A stretch of DNA of 64,000 nt, taken from positions 592,327,844 to 592,391,843 of the forward strand of contig NC_053489.1 in assembly GCF_905171775.1 (NCBI RefSeq), read 5' to 3'. The DNA comes from Rana temporaria. Lineage: Eukaryota; Chordata; Amphibia; Anura; Ranidae. Below the pieces are notes generated by a model. It saw nothing but the letters and a program-made list of their open reading frames with translations. It was not told the origin of the DNA and ran no database searches. The translations under genes were made by a program, and so were the position numbers. This document shows, in pieces, positions 1 to 9,430 of this stretch. Positions within the stretch are counted from its first letter, which is position 1; each line of letters opens with the position of its first letter.

Positions 1-223
1 GTTTTTGTGAGAATCATTTTTTAAATGTTTTTTTTTTTTCTATTACCGGTACTTATAGTTTTTTAACTTTGGACATGAGACACAGGTTTTATTTTTAGCC
101 TTTTAAACATATTGCCCATGGGAATGTATTTTGCAGCATATTTGCATAGTACAGTTGCACAGCCAATTTAAAGCATTCCTACTTCTATTCTATTTTCTTC
201 AATGACAATATTCCTTCCCAGAC
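1..223. other. AT-rich sequence, nothing recognised
   Basis: Low-complexity AT-rich DNA with no long frame, no terminal repeats and no motif I recognise. Confidence 0.5.
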
Positions 224-226
224 TTA

Positions 227-717
227 GGCCCCATACACACGATAGAATTTATCCGCGAATACGGTCCAGCGGACCGTTTCCGCGGATAAATCCTCTCGAG
301 GATTTCGGCGGATTTTCATGCGATGGAGTGTACACACCATCGCATTGAAATCCGCGCCGAAATCCTCTAGCGATGACGTGTCGCGCCGTCGCCGCGATTT
401 TGACGCAGCGACGTGCGCGACGCTGTCATATAAGGAATTCCACGCATGCGTCGAATCATTACGACGCATGCGGGGGATCCCTTCGGACGGATGGATCCGG
501 TGAGTCTATACAGACCAGCGGATCCATCCGTTGGGATGGACTCCAGCAGATGGATTTTTTCTGCATGTCAGCGAATATTCGATCTGCTGGAATCCATCCC
601 AGGGGAGAAATATCCGCGGAAACAGATCCGCTGGCGTGTACACACCATAGGATCTATCCGCTGAAACCCATTTGCTCGGATTTATCCGCGGATGGATTCT
701 ATGGTGTGTATGGGGCC
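227..717. mobile_element. MITE with GGCCCC...GGGGCC ends (TNA-flanked family)
   Basis: The first bases GGCCCCATACACAC are answered at the far end by GTGTGTATGGGGCC, and inner blocks such as TTTATCCGCG recur inverted, so nearly the whole 491 bp is palindromic. It is flanked by TTA on the left and TAA on the right. The same terminal pattern (GGCCNCGTACACAC) recurs at about ten other places here with three-base flanks of the form TNA. A 3-bp TWA duplication is typical of PIF/Harbinger transposons, so that superfamily is the inferred source; no transposase is present. Open frames inside it are by-products of the palindrome. Confidence 0.75.
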
Positions 718-954
718 TAAGTCTTGGAGAGCAACCCTCTGCCTTGGAAATCTTTCTCTCTTAAAGTGTTATGGCTTTCATTAAAGCCACTGAAAGCTCT
801 TCTCCTTTCTCCCTGTGGAGTGATGGAGGTGTTAGGTGGATATGTGCTGGGAGGGAGAAGACTAGAAGTGTGGATTGGATTTGAAATCTGACAACCTCTT
901 CTTGCACTATCTCTCTTGCTTCCCAAAGCACCCCCAGCACATTTCTGACCCCCC

Positions 955-1382
955 CCCAAGCACCCCCCAGCACATATGGGCACAGGCTGCACATGATGGG
1001 CACAGAGGTTGCATGATGGGCACAGTGGCTGTATGATAGGCACAGGCTGCATATGATGGGCACAGAGGCTGCATATGATGGGCATAGGGGCTGCATATGA
1101 TGGGCACAGAGCTGCATATGATGGGAACAGAGGCTGCATATGATGGGCACAGCAGCTGTGTAATGGGCACAGGCTGCATATAATGGGCACAGAGGCTGCA
1201 TTTTATGGGCACAGAGTCTGCATTTTATTGGCACAGTGGGTGCATATGATGGGTAAAGTGGCTGCATTTTATTGGGCAAAGTGACTGCATTTTATTGGGC
1301 ACAGTGAGACTGCAATTCATGTTTTTTTTTCAGAAGTTTGTTTGTGCCCTCCCAAAAAAATTTGAGCACCAGCTGTCACTGC
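955..1382. repeat. ~22-bp minisatellite with conserved adjoining end
   Basis: About fifteen tandem degenerate copies of a 20-22 bp unit (core GATGGGCACAGAGGCTGCATAT) run from about 965 to 1316. They are followed by a T-run, CAG, and a block ending GAGCACCAGCTGTCACTG (to 1382). The same layout, T-run then GAGCACCAGCCGCCACTG, adjoins a different minisatellite at 8162-8588, so both belong to one element family. The left boundary here is not clear. Cysteine/histidine-rich frames on the minus strand are translated repeats, not genes. Confidence 0.7.
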
Positions 1383-2385
1383 CCCCCAGCACATATATAA
1401 CCCTCCCCACCCTCCTACTAGCAATAGCCCTCTCCCCAGAACATATCTGACCCATGCATTCTGTGCAGAACACTCACAATTCAGCCACACGCACTGTTTT
1501 CTATGCCACATTACTACTCTCTTTCAGGCCACCAAAAGTGTCCCAGGTCTTTTACAATCTTATAGCGAATACTCCCCCAAAAAAATGACGCCGCAAAAGT
1601 GTTTGGATTTGGCTTGAAGAAAAGGTGGCAACCCTAGGCCTGTCCCCTGCCAGAACACAATATCTCAGAGGGGGCGATCACTATACTAACTTTGTATCGT
1701 TAGTATAGCGTCTCCGACCAGAACTGCCAGTTTTAATTTGAATAGAAAAAACCTAATAGTGTGTACCCAGCTTTATTCCTAAGATGTTGTCCATATAAAC
1801 ATATGTTTAAAGCTGGACACAGATAAAAATTCAACTGGTTCAGCAAGTGCGACTTGTGTACAACCAGTCTGTCATGTGTGTGATGATGGGGAAATCAAAT
1901 CAAATGCATCATCTATGGCCTGCCTAAGTCTACTAAGATATAAGACTTGACATATTTACTCATTGCATAAACATTCTCTGACTGGTTGACTTCATTATGT
2001 AAATTTATATATATTGGTCAATTTATAGGTACAGTATTGTTATTGGTCAATTTGAGTCAAATGCTTAGGTTAAGGGATAAGTTTACCTTTGCATTGTCTA
2101 TTGAAACAGTGACTGTCCGGCAACATATTTCTGTACTACACTAGTCCTTTTTTAAGGGCCTGCTGCCGGCTCCACATACTTATGCTCCCCTATGCAAAGC
2201 TCTATATTGGAGACATCTCTACCTATCAGTGAGGAACCACTGGTCCCTCTAGCTTTGCCTTGCCAGCACTGTGCTCCCAATTTCAATATTGGGTATCTTC
2301 GTTAGCTTATTGCTTATTGAGATTTGAGGTATTTGCAAGACAGTGAGATCCTCTTTTGGCTTTTTTCTATTATTGATTCCTGAAC
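1383..2385. other. Unassigned, with a perfect 10-bp hairpin
   Basis: CCC-rich then AT-rich sequence without coding signal. A perfect hairpin lies at 1681-1708 (CTATACTAAC / GTTAGTATAG, 8-nt loop). GTGTGTACCCAGC near 1757 resembles a solitary MITE end. Confidence 0.4.
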
Positions 2386-2425
2386 TGCATCCTGAAGAAG
2401 CATAACAGCGAAACACGTTGATGCA
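2386..2425 (+). ncRNA. Hammerhead-ribozyme-like motif, copy A
   Basis: A 6-bp closing stem (TGCATC 2386-2391 with GATGCA 2420-2425) encloses CTGAAGA at 2392-2398, one extra A, a weak 2-bp stem (GC/GC), GAAAC at 2410-2414, a two-nucleotide loop, then GTT immediately before the closing stem. In hammerhead terms these are stem I, the CUGANGA box, stem II, GAAA, a 2-bp stem III and a GUH cleavage triplet. The extra A and the short stem II make activity doubtful. It sits in AT-rich DNA that looks like the 3' part of a retroelement. The identification is by fold only. Confidence 0.4.
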
Positions 2426-2680
2426 CTCTGGCTTTTATCATACAATTTGTATTCTTATTATCGTCTTGTCATTTTGTATACCATGTATGCGTCTTTTTTC
2501 TATTAAAATTATTTTTGTACTTTCTAATTGTTTACTGTGCCAAAAAGTCTAAATTGGGTTCACCTCCCCCTCCCTTTTTTAGCATATTATATGCGGATGT
2601 GGCAATGTGAGTGCTACTCTTTTATTATTTCCTGCTTCTCAGTTTGTTTGTCTGTCAGTACACATTATGGCATTGTTTTA

Positions 2681-3331
2681 AGCCCAGTACACACAATCAG
2701 ATAATCGTACAATAAATACCGCTCTTGAAGCGATCGCAAGATAATCTGATCGTTAGTACAGAGCTTTTGAGAGCTGACATGTTCATTCGATATTATCCGA
2801 TCGGACATGCACACATTTTTTTTCGTACAATACCAGATCGTACGATTTTAGTTTACTCAGTACAGTTGTTTTTCAAAAATGCAATGCAAATACACTACAC
2901 CACATTGGGGGTTATTTACGAAAAGGCAAATCCACTTTGAACTACAAGTTCAAAGTGTACTTGAAATTGCACTGAAAGTGCACTTGGAAATGCAGTCGCT
3001 GTAAATCTGAGGGGTAGATCCGAAATGAGAGGAAGCTCTGCTGATTTTATCATCCAATCATGTGTAAGCTAAAATTTTGTTTTTTATTCCCCTTGCATGT
3101 CCCCATTGGATCTACAGCGACTTCACTTCCAAGTGCACTTTCAGTGCAATTTCAAGTGCACTTTGCACTTGTAGTTTGCACTTGTAGTGCAAAGTGGATT
3201 TGCCTTTTGTAAATAACCCCCATTATATCACTTCAAAAATTTTATTCTGTCATACGAGGATTTTCGTCACTCTTCATTAGCATTAGCATGCAAAAAAAAA
3301 CTGACAATCAATCGACTGATAATCTCAGGCA
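2681..3331. mobile_element. Degraded TNA-flanked MITE, split by another MITE
   Basis: Starts AGCCCAGTACACACAATCAG and ends GATAATCTCAGGCA, flanked on both sides by TTA. Inner pieces such as GATCGTACGATT and ATTATCCGATCG show the palindromic build of the GTACACAC family. The centre is displaced by the AAGTGCACTT-type MITE at 2905-3224. Its right terminus has decayed more than the left. Confidence 0.5.
2905..3224. mobile_element. Palindromic MITE, GGGGGTTATTTAC ends (copy 1)
   Basis: About 320 bp bounded by GGGGGTTATTTACG and GTAAATAACCCCC. Both arms carry runs of AAGTGCACTTGGAA and its complement, so the sequence folds on itself around a central AT stretch containing TTTTATCATCCAATCATG. Three further copies lie at 28829-29162, 32732-33040 and 44327-44519. 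There is no coding capacity. Confidence 0.8.
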
Positions 3332-3334
3332 TTA

Positions 3335-4018
3335 AGCTCAGGTCACACTACCGCGACCTGAAAGTTGTGGGGCGACTTACAGTGCAACTTTGGCCTCCAT
3401 TAATTCTTGTAACTAGGTCATTCCTTTGACCTGACACAAAAAGCCTCCCGCCCCTACCCAGGGGTTGAGCTCGGGAGGGAGGGACACCCCCCTTACAGGA
3501 CACACCTCCTAAATAGATCCAAATACTGATATCTACCCACATTCTGCCCTCTGTGGAGACCAAGGGGATGACACCCTCAGATTTACATTCACCCTTCCCC
3601 CACATCCCTTCCTTTTATCCCCCCTTTTTTTTATCTCCTACCTTTTTCACCTTTCACTGTTTTCCTTTTCCTCCATGCTACCCTTCCCCACACCTACAGA
3701 GCAACTTTGCCAAGCAACTTGGCGTGACTTTGAAGCAACTTCAGAGAATGCCTGTGAAATCTTCCTGTAATGTTGGATCCAAAGCACATCAATTAAGATG
3801 AGGATCCGACTTGGAGGCAATTTCCATTAAAGTCTATGGGGCACAAGTCGCATAGAAGTCACCTTGAAGTAGTACAGGAACCTTTTCTAAAGTCGGACCG
3901 ACTTCAGAAGTGCTATTTAAGACAACTCTCATTGACTAACATGAGATTTCACATGTCACGCGACTTGGGGGGTCTCACAAATCAGATCCCAAATTTCAGC
4001 AGTATGAACAGAGCCTTA
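3335..4018. mobile_element. Candidate MITE with imperfect ends, containing an unrelated insert
   Basis: The left end AGCTCAGGTCACACT and the right end AGTATGAACAGAGCCT are imperfect inverted repeats. Flanking blocks rich in GCGACTT and GCAACTT alternate in both orientations. About 3408-3705 (pyrimidine-rich, CCCTTCCCC and similar) interrupts the pattern and is probably a separate insertion. The boundaries are tentative because this abuts the MITE at 4019. Confidence 0.4.
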
Positions 4019-4503
4019 AGCCCTGTACACACAGTTGTTTTTCCTGACAAGATTCTTGGCAAGAATCTCTTGCCGCCCGAGTTTACAGACTCTCCTTTCA
4101 AAAGAACCTTGGTGCTCTTGAAAGGCAAGAACGCGGTGACGTCATCGCGTACGACGAGCATGTGCTCGTCACATTCAATGCCGTCGCCGCCATCTTGCTG
4201 CACCCTACCTATGCCTAGGAAGCTACCGCGCATGCATCAAAGTCATTTCGAGCATGCGCAAAGTTTCCACGGCGACCAGGTAAGTATACACACTCTCGGG
4301 TTTCTCGGCAGGAAAACTGCAGAGAAATTCACGACGAGAAAATAGAGAACATGTTCTCTATTTTTCTCGTCTAGATTCTGGGCAGTTTTCTTGTCGAGAA
4401 ACCTGAAAGCCTCGTACAGACGCTCGGTATACTCGGCAAGAAAGCTCTGCCAGCAGTTTTCTTGCTGATTCTTGCCGAGTAAACCGAGCGTGTGTACGAG
4501 GCT
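4019..4503. mobile_element. TNA-flanked MITE (TTCTCGGCAGG type)
   Basis: Left AGCCCTGTACACAC, right GTGTGTACGAGGCT, with flanking TTA/TGA. Inner inverted blocks include GATTCTTGGCAAGAATC and GAGAACATGTTCTC. The same sequence occurs in opposite orientation at 13711-14381. No protein is encoded; the 169-aa frame across it is not supported by any motif. Confidence 0.7.
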
Positions 4504-5056
4504 TGAAGGTGTACAATTAAATATCTATAAACACAAACAAGTGGGTTGTGAAATTAAAGAATCAAAAAAGTTGACATTTTAATTTTGTTTTGTTTTGTAG
4601 AGACTAGATAAATGAAACATTAGAAATGATAGAAATATTATAAAAAAGTCAGGCCCTATTTGTCATCATTCTCTTGTGTCATTAATGTCAACTGTTAAAT
4701 TAGTAAGATTATACCTCAATCATCTTCTGCAGAAAAATAAAACTTTTCATTAATAATACAACACAGACTTTGATTATAAGCCTTGACAGATATTCATTTT
4801 GATTCAAGTGTTATGACATGCAACTAAAATGTTATCAGGAGATTTATTTGTTCAGCCTTAGCAAACAAAAAGTAACAAATGATATTAACATCAAAGCAAT
4901 ATCTACCTGCAGGATTCAATAGACTTTACAATCAGACTTTGACGTATGAGTAGTGGATGTTGTAAAGATGCTGCAGGTCTTTACTATATTCCAAGTTATT
5001 TCGAAAAATCTCCTCCTGGCATATTTACCAAATCTTAACATTTTTATTATTATTAG
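4504..5056. other. Unique AT-rich sequence, possibly intronic
   Basis: No recognisable repeat. It ends in a T-rich tract and AG at 5055-5056, suitable as a splice acceptor for the exon candidate that follows. Confidence 0.4.
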
Positions 5057-5185
5057 TTGCTCTGCTGTGGGTGAAGAACCTTGATATTGCAAAGCAACAC
5101 AAGAATCGTGGTGTGAATTACTCCACCCTGCCTCTGCCCCAGAAAGGCGAACCTGGTCACATCAGCTGGCAAAGTCTTGTGACAG
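5057..5185 (+). CDS. Candidate internal exon of an unidentified host gene
   Basis: Preceded by a T-rich tract ending ATTATTATTAG, this 129-bp stretch is open in one frame (first full codon GCT at 5059). The peptide begins ALLWVKNLDIAKQHKNRG and continues through VNYSTLPLPQKGEPGHI to WQSLVT. Codon choice (CTG, GTG, AAG, CAG, ACC) is vertebrate-like and unlike the surrounding AT-rich DNA. The length is 43 codons with phase 1 at both ends, so skipping it would keep frame. The donor would be ACAG followed by GTTTCC, a weak site; without it the frame runs to a TAA at about 5222. I do not recognise the protein. A decayed retrocopy is possible but less likely, since no stop or shift interrupts it. 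Confidence 0.45.
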
Positions 5186-5469
5186 GTTTCCTTCTCCCAA
5201 TATGTTTTTTCCATTCAATATAATGAATAAGGGTTTCTTTTTCTTCATAGTCCTGAAGCAAGTGAATATTAAAGCACATTTGTTAACACACAGCTTCCTA
5301 AGCACACAGCTTGTTAAGCACACAGTATCACATTTTATGGGCATTGTTTTGATGCTTTGTGTAATTTTTTATCCTGATTTTTGAGTGTTTTTGCATGTGT
5401 AGAGTTTTTAAAGCTTTTTTTTAGAGCTTTAGCATTTTTTCAATTAGCCAATAAAGAAACATGTCATCT
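5186..5469. other. AT-rich flank, possibly intronic
   Basis: T-rich sequence, with no repeat recognised, leading to the 8-bp duplication (GTTTCAAC, 5470-5477) of the hAT-like element. Confidence 0.4.
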
Positions 5470-5477
5470 GTTTCAAC

Positions 5478-7121
5478 TAGGGTTGCACCAATACCACTTT
5501 TTTAAGACCGAGTACAAGTACTGTACCTTTACTTTTTTTCAAGTGCTCACCAATACCGATTATCAATACTTTTTTTATGTCATGTGACAGTGGACTGTGT
5601 CAGTAGTTTTTTATTTAAAATTGTATTTTTTACAATTTATTTATTTTTACTATCTTTTACAATGTATATGCCGTGTCCATCTGAAGGGCTCCTTTGCTGT
5701 GCCTTCATATCCGCATGCCGGCGGGACCTTACTATCTGCCACACGCAAGGGCTGTTACACTTCCCTCTATCACTTCCCTCTATCAACCTGGGATTCTACA
5801 GCCATCCACTGGGAGTTGTGATAGTTCCCTTCACGGGACATCTACATGCCGATGGACTGACGTTAACCTCTCCTCATCTGGATTCAGCAGTTGTATCGTT
5901 GTACACATTTTTATACCAGTATTATACTTAGCTACATGTTTTTATGACTGCTTTTGCTACCGTTTGGTATTACTAGCTAGTTTATGTAGCTACATCAATT
6001 TTATCTCCAGTGCAATATTTATTTTGTTACCTACTTGAAGACTATAAAAGTTTTAATGCTATTCCCATCAAGCGCTGCCTTTGTGTGTGTTTTGTATCCT
6101 GCTATCCATTTTTCCAGTGGTTGGTAGCTGCACTGGGAATCAGCGTGCAAGGAGATCAGCTAAAAGTAGTTGGATCTGTATGTGCGTTATAATTAATCGA
6201 AATTAGCCGATTAATCGATTAAAAAAAAATCGATCAATCGAACACGAAAATTGTATTCAGTAACAGCCCTAATATATGTATATATATTTTTACAATGCTT
6301 TCTTTTTTTTGAGGGGGGGGGGGGGTGTAATGGATGTTGTCAGTGTTTTTTTTTTTTTTTACAATTTTACTTTTTAAATATTTATTACATTTTTTTTAAT
6401 TAATATTGTTATTATTATTAATATTATTATTATTATTATTATTTTTAATCAGCCCTATTGGGGCTGACATCTCCCCTTTGAGACAGAGAAAGGGACTGAG
6501 GACACAGATTCCCCAGTTCCTTTCTCTGCAGCCTCATCTGCACTGAAGATGAATAGAGAAGAGACAGCGACTCCTGTTCATTCATAAACTGAGACATCGT
6601 AAACACAGATTACAATGCTCAACTATGAATGCACAGAGTCAGTGACTCGGTGCATTCAGAAAAGGAAGGATCAGGTAAATGACAGATTTACTGGCTCCTT
6701 TCTCCACTCTCCATCCTGACAGATCCAGGACAGGGGGGACCGGAGGACAGAGGGGGACTGGAGGAGCACGAAGGACACGGTGGAGGACCGAAGGAGCACA
6801 GAGGACACGGCAGGGGGACTGGTGGAGCACATAGGACACAGTCAGGGGTAATTGGTGCGGCGTGAGGGAGTTACATTCACCAATCTCCCTGTATAGATTT
6901 AAATAAAGTAGCTAAAAGCTGCGATGGGGGGGGGGGAAGCGGCTGTCAGCTGCTATATTAAAATCTATACAGGGAGATTGCTGCTTGTAACTCCCCCCAC
7001 CGCCGCACCGATCACCCCTGACTGCCCAGGTATTTGATCAGGTATTGGAGCATTTGCACGAGTACTCGTGCAAATGCTCGGTATCCACACTGATACCAAT
7101 ACTAGTATCGGTGCAACCCTA
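5478..7121. mobile_element. hAT-type element, TAGGGTTGCACC ends, 8-bp duplication
   Basis: Starts TAGGGTTGCACCAATACC and ends TCGGTGCAACCCTA, a 12-bp perfect terminal inverted repeat that is imperfect further in (both ends carry further ATACC/GGTAT blocks). It is flanked by GTTTCAAC (5470-5477) and GTTTCAAT (7122-7129), 7 of 8 identical. TAGGG-type ends with 8-bp duplications are characteristic of hAT transposons. The 1,644-bp interior has no transposase: it holds TTA/ATT microsatellite (6400-6440), G- and T-homopolymers and scattered short frames. It is therefore a non-autonomous or internally deleted member. Confidence 0.75.
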
Positions 7122-7129
7122 GTTTCAAT

Positions 7130-7860
7130 ATTTGTTGTAATGTTTTTCAGCTTTTTCATTCATGTCATCTTCTTCTTCCTGGTGTTTATTTGTTTATTAA
7201 TTAAGGTATTATTATTATCAATTATTTATTTATTTATTTTTAGGGCTGGGGTTAGGTTAGTTAACCCTAAGAATAACAAAAGAATAACAAAAGCAATACA
7301 TTAATAATAAAAATAATAAATAAATAAATAAACACAAGGGCTAGGGTCAGGGGTTAACTCTAACCCCTAACCCCAACCCTGAATCCTAACTGTGAAGCCT
7401 AACACTAACAAAATAAATAACATTATGTTTCCCTGTGACATCCTTACTATTTAGTTAGGCCTTGCTTGTTAATTTTTTATTTTGTTTTATTTATTTTAAG
7501 GGTGCTGAACCCCTGGTGATCTTTGATCTCTTTCATGTTGTTCAGGTAGATCTCCATTTCTCAAAGGTTGCCTATCTCTGTTTTAGAGGATATAACTGCA
7601 TTCAGTGGAGGAATTATAGGGGTCACCAAGGTCGCCATGGCGACTGGGCCCCCTGCACTCTTCGATAGGAGGAGTGGCAAGGGCGGCTGAGACCCACGAT
7701 TGTCAGCCAAAATCACTGTACTCGGCACTGTGCGGGGAGCTCGTCATCATATTAGTGAAAGCAAGCACAGTGTGTGCTGTGCTCTTTGTCTCCCCCTACA
7801 GTGCAGTACCTGGCAGGAAGAGCCAAGATAAAGCACTGCCGTTTTTTTATAAGATGTTTA
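7130..7860. other. Unassigned, with telomere-like degenerate repeats and a transposon-like end
   Basis: 7238-7270 (GGGGTTAGG, GTTAACCC) and 7335-7400 (GGGGTTAAC, CTAACCCCTAACCCC) are degenerate TTAGGG-like runs in both orientations around an A-rich centre. CAGTGGAGGAATTATAGGGG at 7602 resembles a hAT-type terminus, but I could not find its partner. Confidence 0.4.
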
Positions 7861-8706
7861 TAATGTGTGTTTATATGTGTGTGTGCAACTGTGCATATAT
7901 GCATGTGTGTGTGCATATGTATGTGTGTGCATTTATGTATGTATGTGTGTGTGTATGTGTGTGTGCATATGTATGTATGTGAGTGTGCCTGTATGTGCAT
8001 GTGTTTAACAGTGGCTGTGCGTCCTTAAGGGCGCACAGGCGCCGCCCCCTCTCTCAGGAGATGAGGACGGCAGGAGACGCATGGAGGACCCCGCTCGTGG
8101 CCGTCACTCGCTGCCCCACCGAGACAGGGTAAGTGCCAGGCAGACGGGCGGGGGGATTCACAGTGGTGATATTCAATGGCACAGTTGCAGCATTTAATGG
8201 CACACTGGCAGCATTTAATGGGCACACTGTTGGCATTTGATGGCACAGTGGTGGCATTTGGTGGCACAGTGGCGGCATTTGATGGCAGAGTGACGGCGAT
8301 TGATGGCACCATGGTGGCATTTGATGGCACAGTGGCGGCATTTGATGGCACAGTGGCAGCGTTTAATGGGCACAGTGGCAGCATTTGATGGCACACTGGC
8401 AGCATTTAATGGGCACACTGGCAGAATTTGATGGGCAAAGTGGCAGCTTTTAATGGGCACACTGGCAGCATTTGAAGGGCACAGTGGTGGCATTTGATGG
8501 GCACAGTGGCAGCATTTGAATGTTTTTTTTTTCAGAATTTTTCAGTTTGCTCGCGCCCCCTGAAAATTTTGAGCACCAGCCGCCACTGGTTTATATGTGT
8601 GTGCATTTATATAAACGTGTGTGTTTTTTTTATATGTATGTGTGTATGTATATACAGTATATGTGTGTGTTTATATATGTGTGTATGTGTGTATACATGT
8701 ATGTAT
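7861..8706. repeat. GT/TATG microsatellite, interrupted
   Basis: 7861-8008 and 8589-8706 are both (GT)n with TATG and GCATAT variants. The minisatellite-bearing element at 8009-8588 lies between them, so it appears to have landed in a once-continuous array. This also hides any clear target duplication. Confidence 0.75.
8009..8588. mobile_element. CAGTGGC-ended element carrying a minisatellite
   Basis: Left end CAGTGGCTGTGCGTCC and right end GAGCACCAGCCGCCACTG are imperfect inverted repeats. GC-rich single-copy DNA (8020-8160) is followed by about seventeen 21-22 bp units (8162-8518; core GATGGCACAGTGGCGGCATTT), then a T-run and the conserved end shared with 955-1382. The CAGTG ends suggest a hAT-like non-autonomous element. 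Frames rich in Pro/Cys or Ala/Phe here are the translated repeat. Confidence 0.6.
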
Positions 8707-8811
8707 GCACAAACTTATACCTCTTTTGCCAATCATTCCGCCTGCCCCCATTTATTAACATACATCTATTGATTCTATCACTTACATAGCAGATACAACA
8801 TTCATGCATCT
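8707..8811. other. Short AT-rich leader to the ribozyme-like motif
   Basis: No feature recognised apart from pyrimidine-rich spacing. Confidence 0.3.
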
Positions 8812-8853
8812 GCCCCTGAAGAAGCGAGCAGGGTCTTGCGAAACTAGTAGGGC
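8812..8853 (+). ncRNA. Hammerhead-ribozyme-like motif, copy B (best)
   Basis: Stem I GCCC (8812-8815) pairs with GGGC (8850-8853). Between them are CTGAAGA (8816-8822), one extra A, stem II GCGAG/CTTGC (8824-8828 with 8835-8839, one G.U), GAAAC (8840-8844), a TA loop, and GTA (8847-8849). The minimal 2-bp stem III (AC/GU) and NUH triplet match the small hammerheads known from Penelope-like and related retroelements. The conserved CUGANGA and GAAA boxes are both intact; the only departure is the extra A before stem II. Downstream DNA to about 9035 is AT-rich with AATAAA-like signals, as in a retroelement tail. Catalysis is unproven. Confidence 0.5.
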
Positions 8854-9430
8854 TTTATTGATGCTTGTATTATGCCTGTACATGCTGGATATCATTGATA
8901 TCTGCATTATGTCTACATATTTCTCTGTTTATATGTATGTACATTTTATTTGTTTATTGTATATGTGTATCCACTGGCTCTGCAAAATTTTATTGCTCAT
9001 TGATGTATAACAATTGTAATAAATCTTTACATATTTACTTTCATCTGTGCTATGTACATTGGCTATTATGCCGGGTAACTCACAATCATTGTTGTTGCCG
9101 CTCCCCTACATAACACTTTGGAAATAATAAATTGATTTTGTTTTATTGTTCGCTGTAAACATTGGCTAAACCTCTCTCACCTCATTCAAAGTCCCAGGGC
9201 TGCTCCCCTTTTGTCTTTTTGCACATTTTATGTATGCACTTTTAATCCTGACCCCCTATATGTGTACAATCAGAACCTATATTTTAATTTTTTTGCTTGT
9301 ACATAGTACCTGGGAAAAAAATGCTTTTCCTCCAAAAAGCAATCCATGCTCAGATTGCTTTTCAGAGGCATTTGACAGCCGGTAAAGAGGCAATATATTG
9401 CACCACATAGTAAACACAAAAACACTGGTA
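8854..9430. other. AT-rich, possible retroelement 3' region
   Basis: Contains AATAAAT at about 9019-9025 and AATAATAAATTG near 9123, but no protein motif. Confidence 0.3.

Noticed and set aside
717..1279. Cys/Pro/His-rich minus-strand frames of up to 172 codons
   Set aside because: They are translations of the GATGGGCACAG minisatellite in several frames at once; there is no domain and no independent coding signal.
1681..1708. Perfect 10-bp hairpin as a small RNA or terminator
   Set aside because: An isolated AT-rich stem in a vertebrate genome with no conserved loop or processing signal; probably the centre of a decayed MITE.
3836..4345. 169-codon plus-strand frame
   Set aside because: It crosses the boundary between two MITEs and consists of their palindromic arms; no motif.
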